In this document: positions 63,420 to 64,000 of the stretch, in pieces
Position numbering within the stretch: position 1 is the stretch's first letter
Layout: every line of letters begins with the position of its first letter
DNA from: Magnolia sinica
Lineage: Eukaryota > Streptophyta > Magnoliopsida > Magnoliales > Magnoliaceae
DNA: 64,000 bases
Reading direction: 5' to 3'
Assembly: GCF_029962835.1 (NCBI RefSeq)
Contig: NC_080584.1
Coordinates: 80,876,862 to 80,940,861, forward strand
Position numbers and translations under genes: made by a program
The notes under the pieces: model-generated
Database searches by the model: none
What the model saw: only the letters and a program-made list of their open reading frames with translations
What the model was told of the DNA's origin: nothing

Positions 63420-63800
63420 AGAACCTACGCTGGTTGTTTGGTGGGGCCCATTCCTGATATCGGTGGAAGAATCCAAGCCATCCATTAGATGAAGAACGAA
63501 ACATTAGTTAGAAATGACATGGTATGGCTTGCATTCGGTGTGGCCCACAAAGATTTTTCTTGCACCGTTCGTCTTCTTTTAGATGGTTTGAAAACTGATC
63601 TTCATTGTCTTCTAAAATTCGGTCACCTAAGCTTGGATGAGAAGGCACATAGGCTCTTGATAGACGATCCAGATTAAATCGTTGGTGTACGGTGGTGGCC
63701 CACACGATTCATCCGTAGGCTCTGTTGCGAAACAGAACCTGCGCATTCAGCGCTGTGATGGCTGGTGGGTCCCAGATTGACCTCAGAAGGAAAATCCAAT
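63420..63800. repeat. MITE-like foldback remnant
   Basis: 'gtttggtggggcccattcct' to 'atggctggtgggtcccagat' contains partial inverse arms ('ccaagccatccattagatga', 'aacggtgcaag'-type inverses) and resembles a relative of F1. The 62-codon frame at 63489 is not considered a gene. The last 200 bases show nothing identifiable. Confidence 0.4.
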
Positions 63801-64000
63801 CTGTTCATTGCGTTCCTCTCAAAAAACTAGTTGGAAAAGGATATTTTTGTATGTCTTTTGGTTCGGCCCACTGAATCTTTTCTTTCACCTTCCATCCTGC
63901 ATTTGATTGCTATTTACACGTGTGTGCACGCATGGGAATAGAAGGACACCTAGGCGGGGGTCCAGCCTCCCCTCTGGACGCGATGGACGGTCCAGATCTT

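Noticed and set aside
63186-63677. Open frames near the (CT)n tract and MITE at the right end
   Set aside because: They overlap low-complexity and MITE text, and no domain was seen.

Overview
This window is nuclear DNA from a flowering plant. It is dominated by transposable elements and carries two protein-coding genes that look intact. The evidence for a plant is GT-AG introns, Tat-lineage Ty3/gypsy retrotransposons with two RNase H domains, a tRNA-type SINE, Tourist, hAT and Mutator-like MITEs, and two plant-specific gene families (a GT47 exostosin-like glycosyltransferase and a DUF3774 wound-responsive protein). The species cannot be fixed from sequence alone. The recurrent '...GGGCCCCACCATGATGTATG...' MITEs make me think of a magnoliid-like, MITE-rich genome, but this is only an impression.

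Layout. 1-9108 is a mosaic of MITEs: a hAT MITE holding a (TA)n(GA)n tract, foldback elements, a dead hAT transposase, a SINE, Tourist-like elements, and a GC-rich minisatellite at 8430-8960. 9109-18646 is a complete Tat-type LTR retrotransposon (element 1, gag-pol on the minus strand, 5-bp TSD CGCGT) inserted in one of the foldback MITEs. 18652-21900 is more foldback MITEs. 21980-50813 is one gene, a GT47 exostosin-family glycosyltransferase of four coding exons (predicted 476 aa). Its second intron is about 25.4 kb. That intron holds MITEs, long microsatellites, one arm of a segmental duplication, a second complete Tat element (element 2, 31677-41245, TSD GTTAT) and a decayed Ty1/copia element. 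52908-53210 is a small wound-responsive (DUF3774) gene on the minus strand. 53480-57515 is MITEs and a decayed gypsy gag. 57589-62440 is the other arm of the duplication. It lacks element 2 and the SINE but carries its own Pack-type PIF/Harbinger insertion with a captured alpha/beta-hydrolase piece. 62440-64000 is LTR-like sequence, a (CT)n tract and a MITE.

How the parts relate. Both Tat elements carry, antisense to pol and next to the 3' LTR, a three-exon gene of the Transposase_28 ('putative gypsy type transposon') type. Exon 2 is 147 nt in both copies and all splice sites are kept. The two duplication arms act as each other's empty site, so the boundaries of element 2, one SINE and the Pack-PIF can be read directly. 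gag and pol are broken by stops and frameshifts in both Tat elements although the two LTRs of each differ at only a handful of positions. Either these copies were moved in trans or the coding damage is recent.
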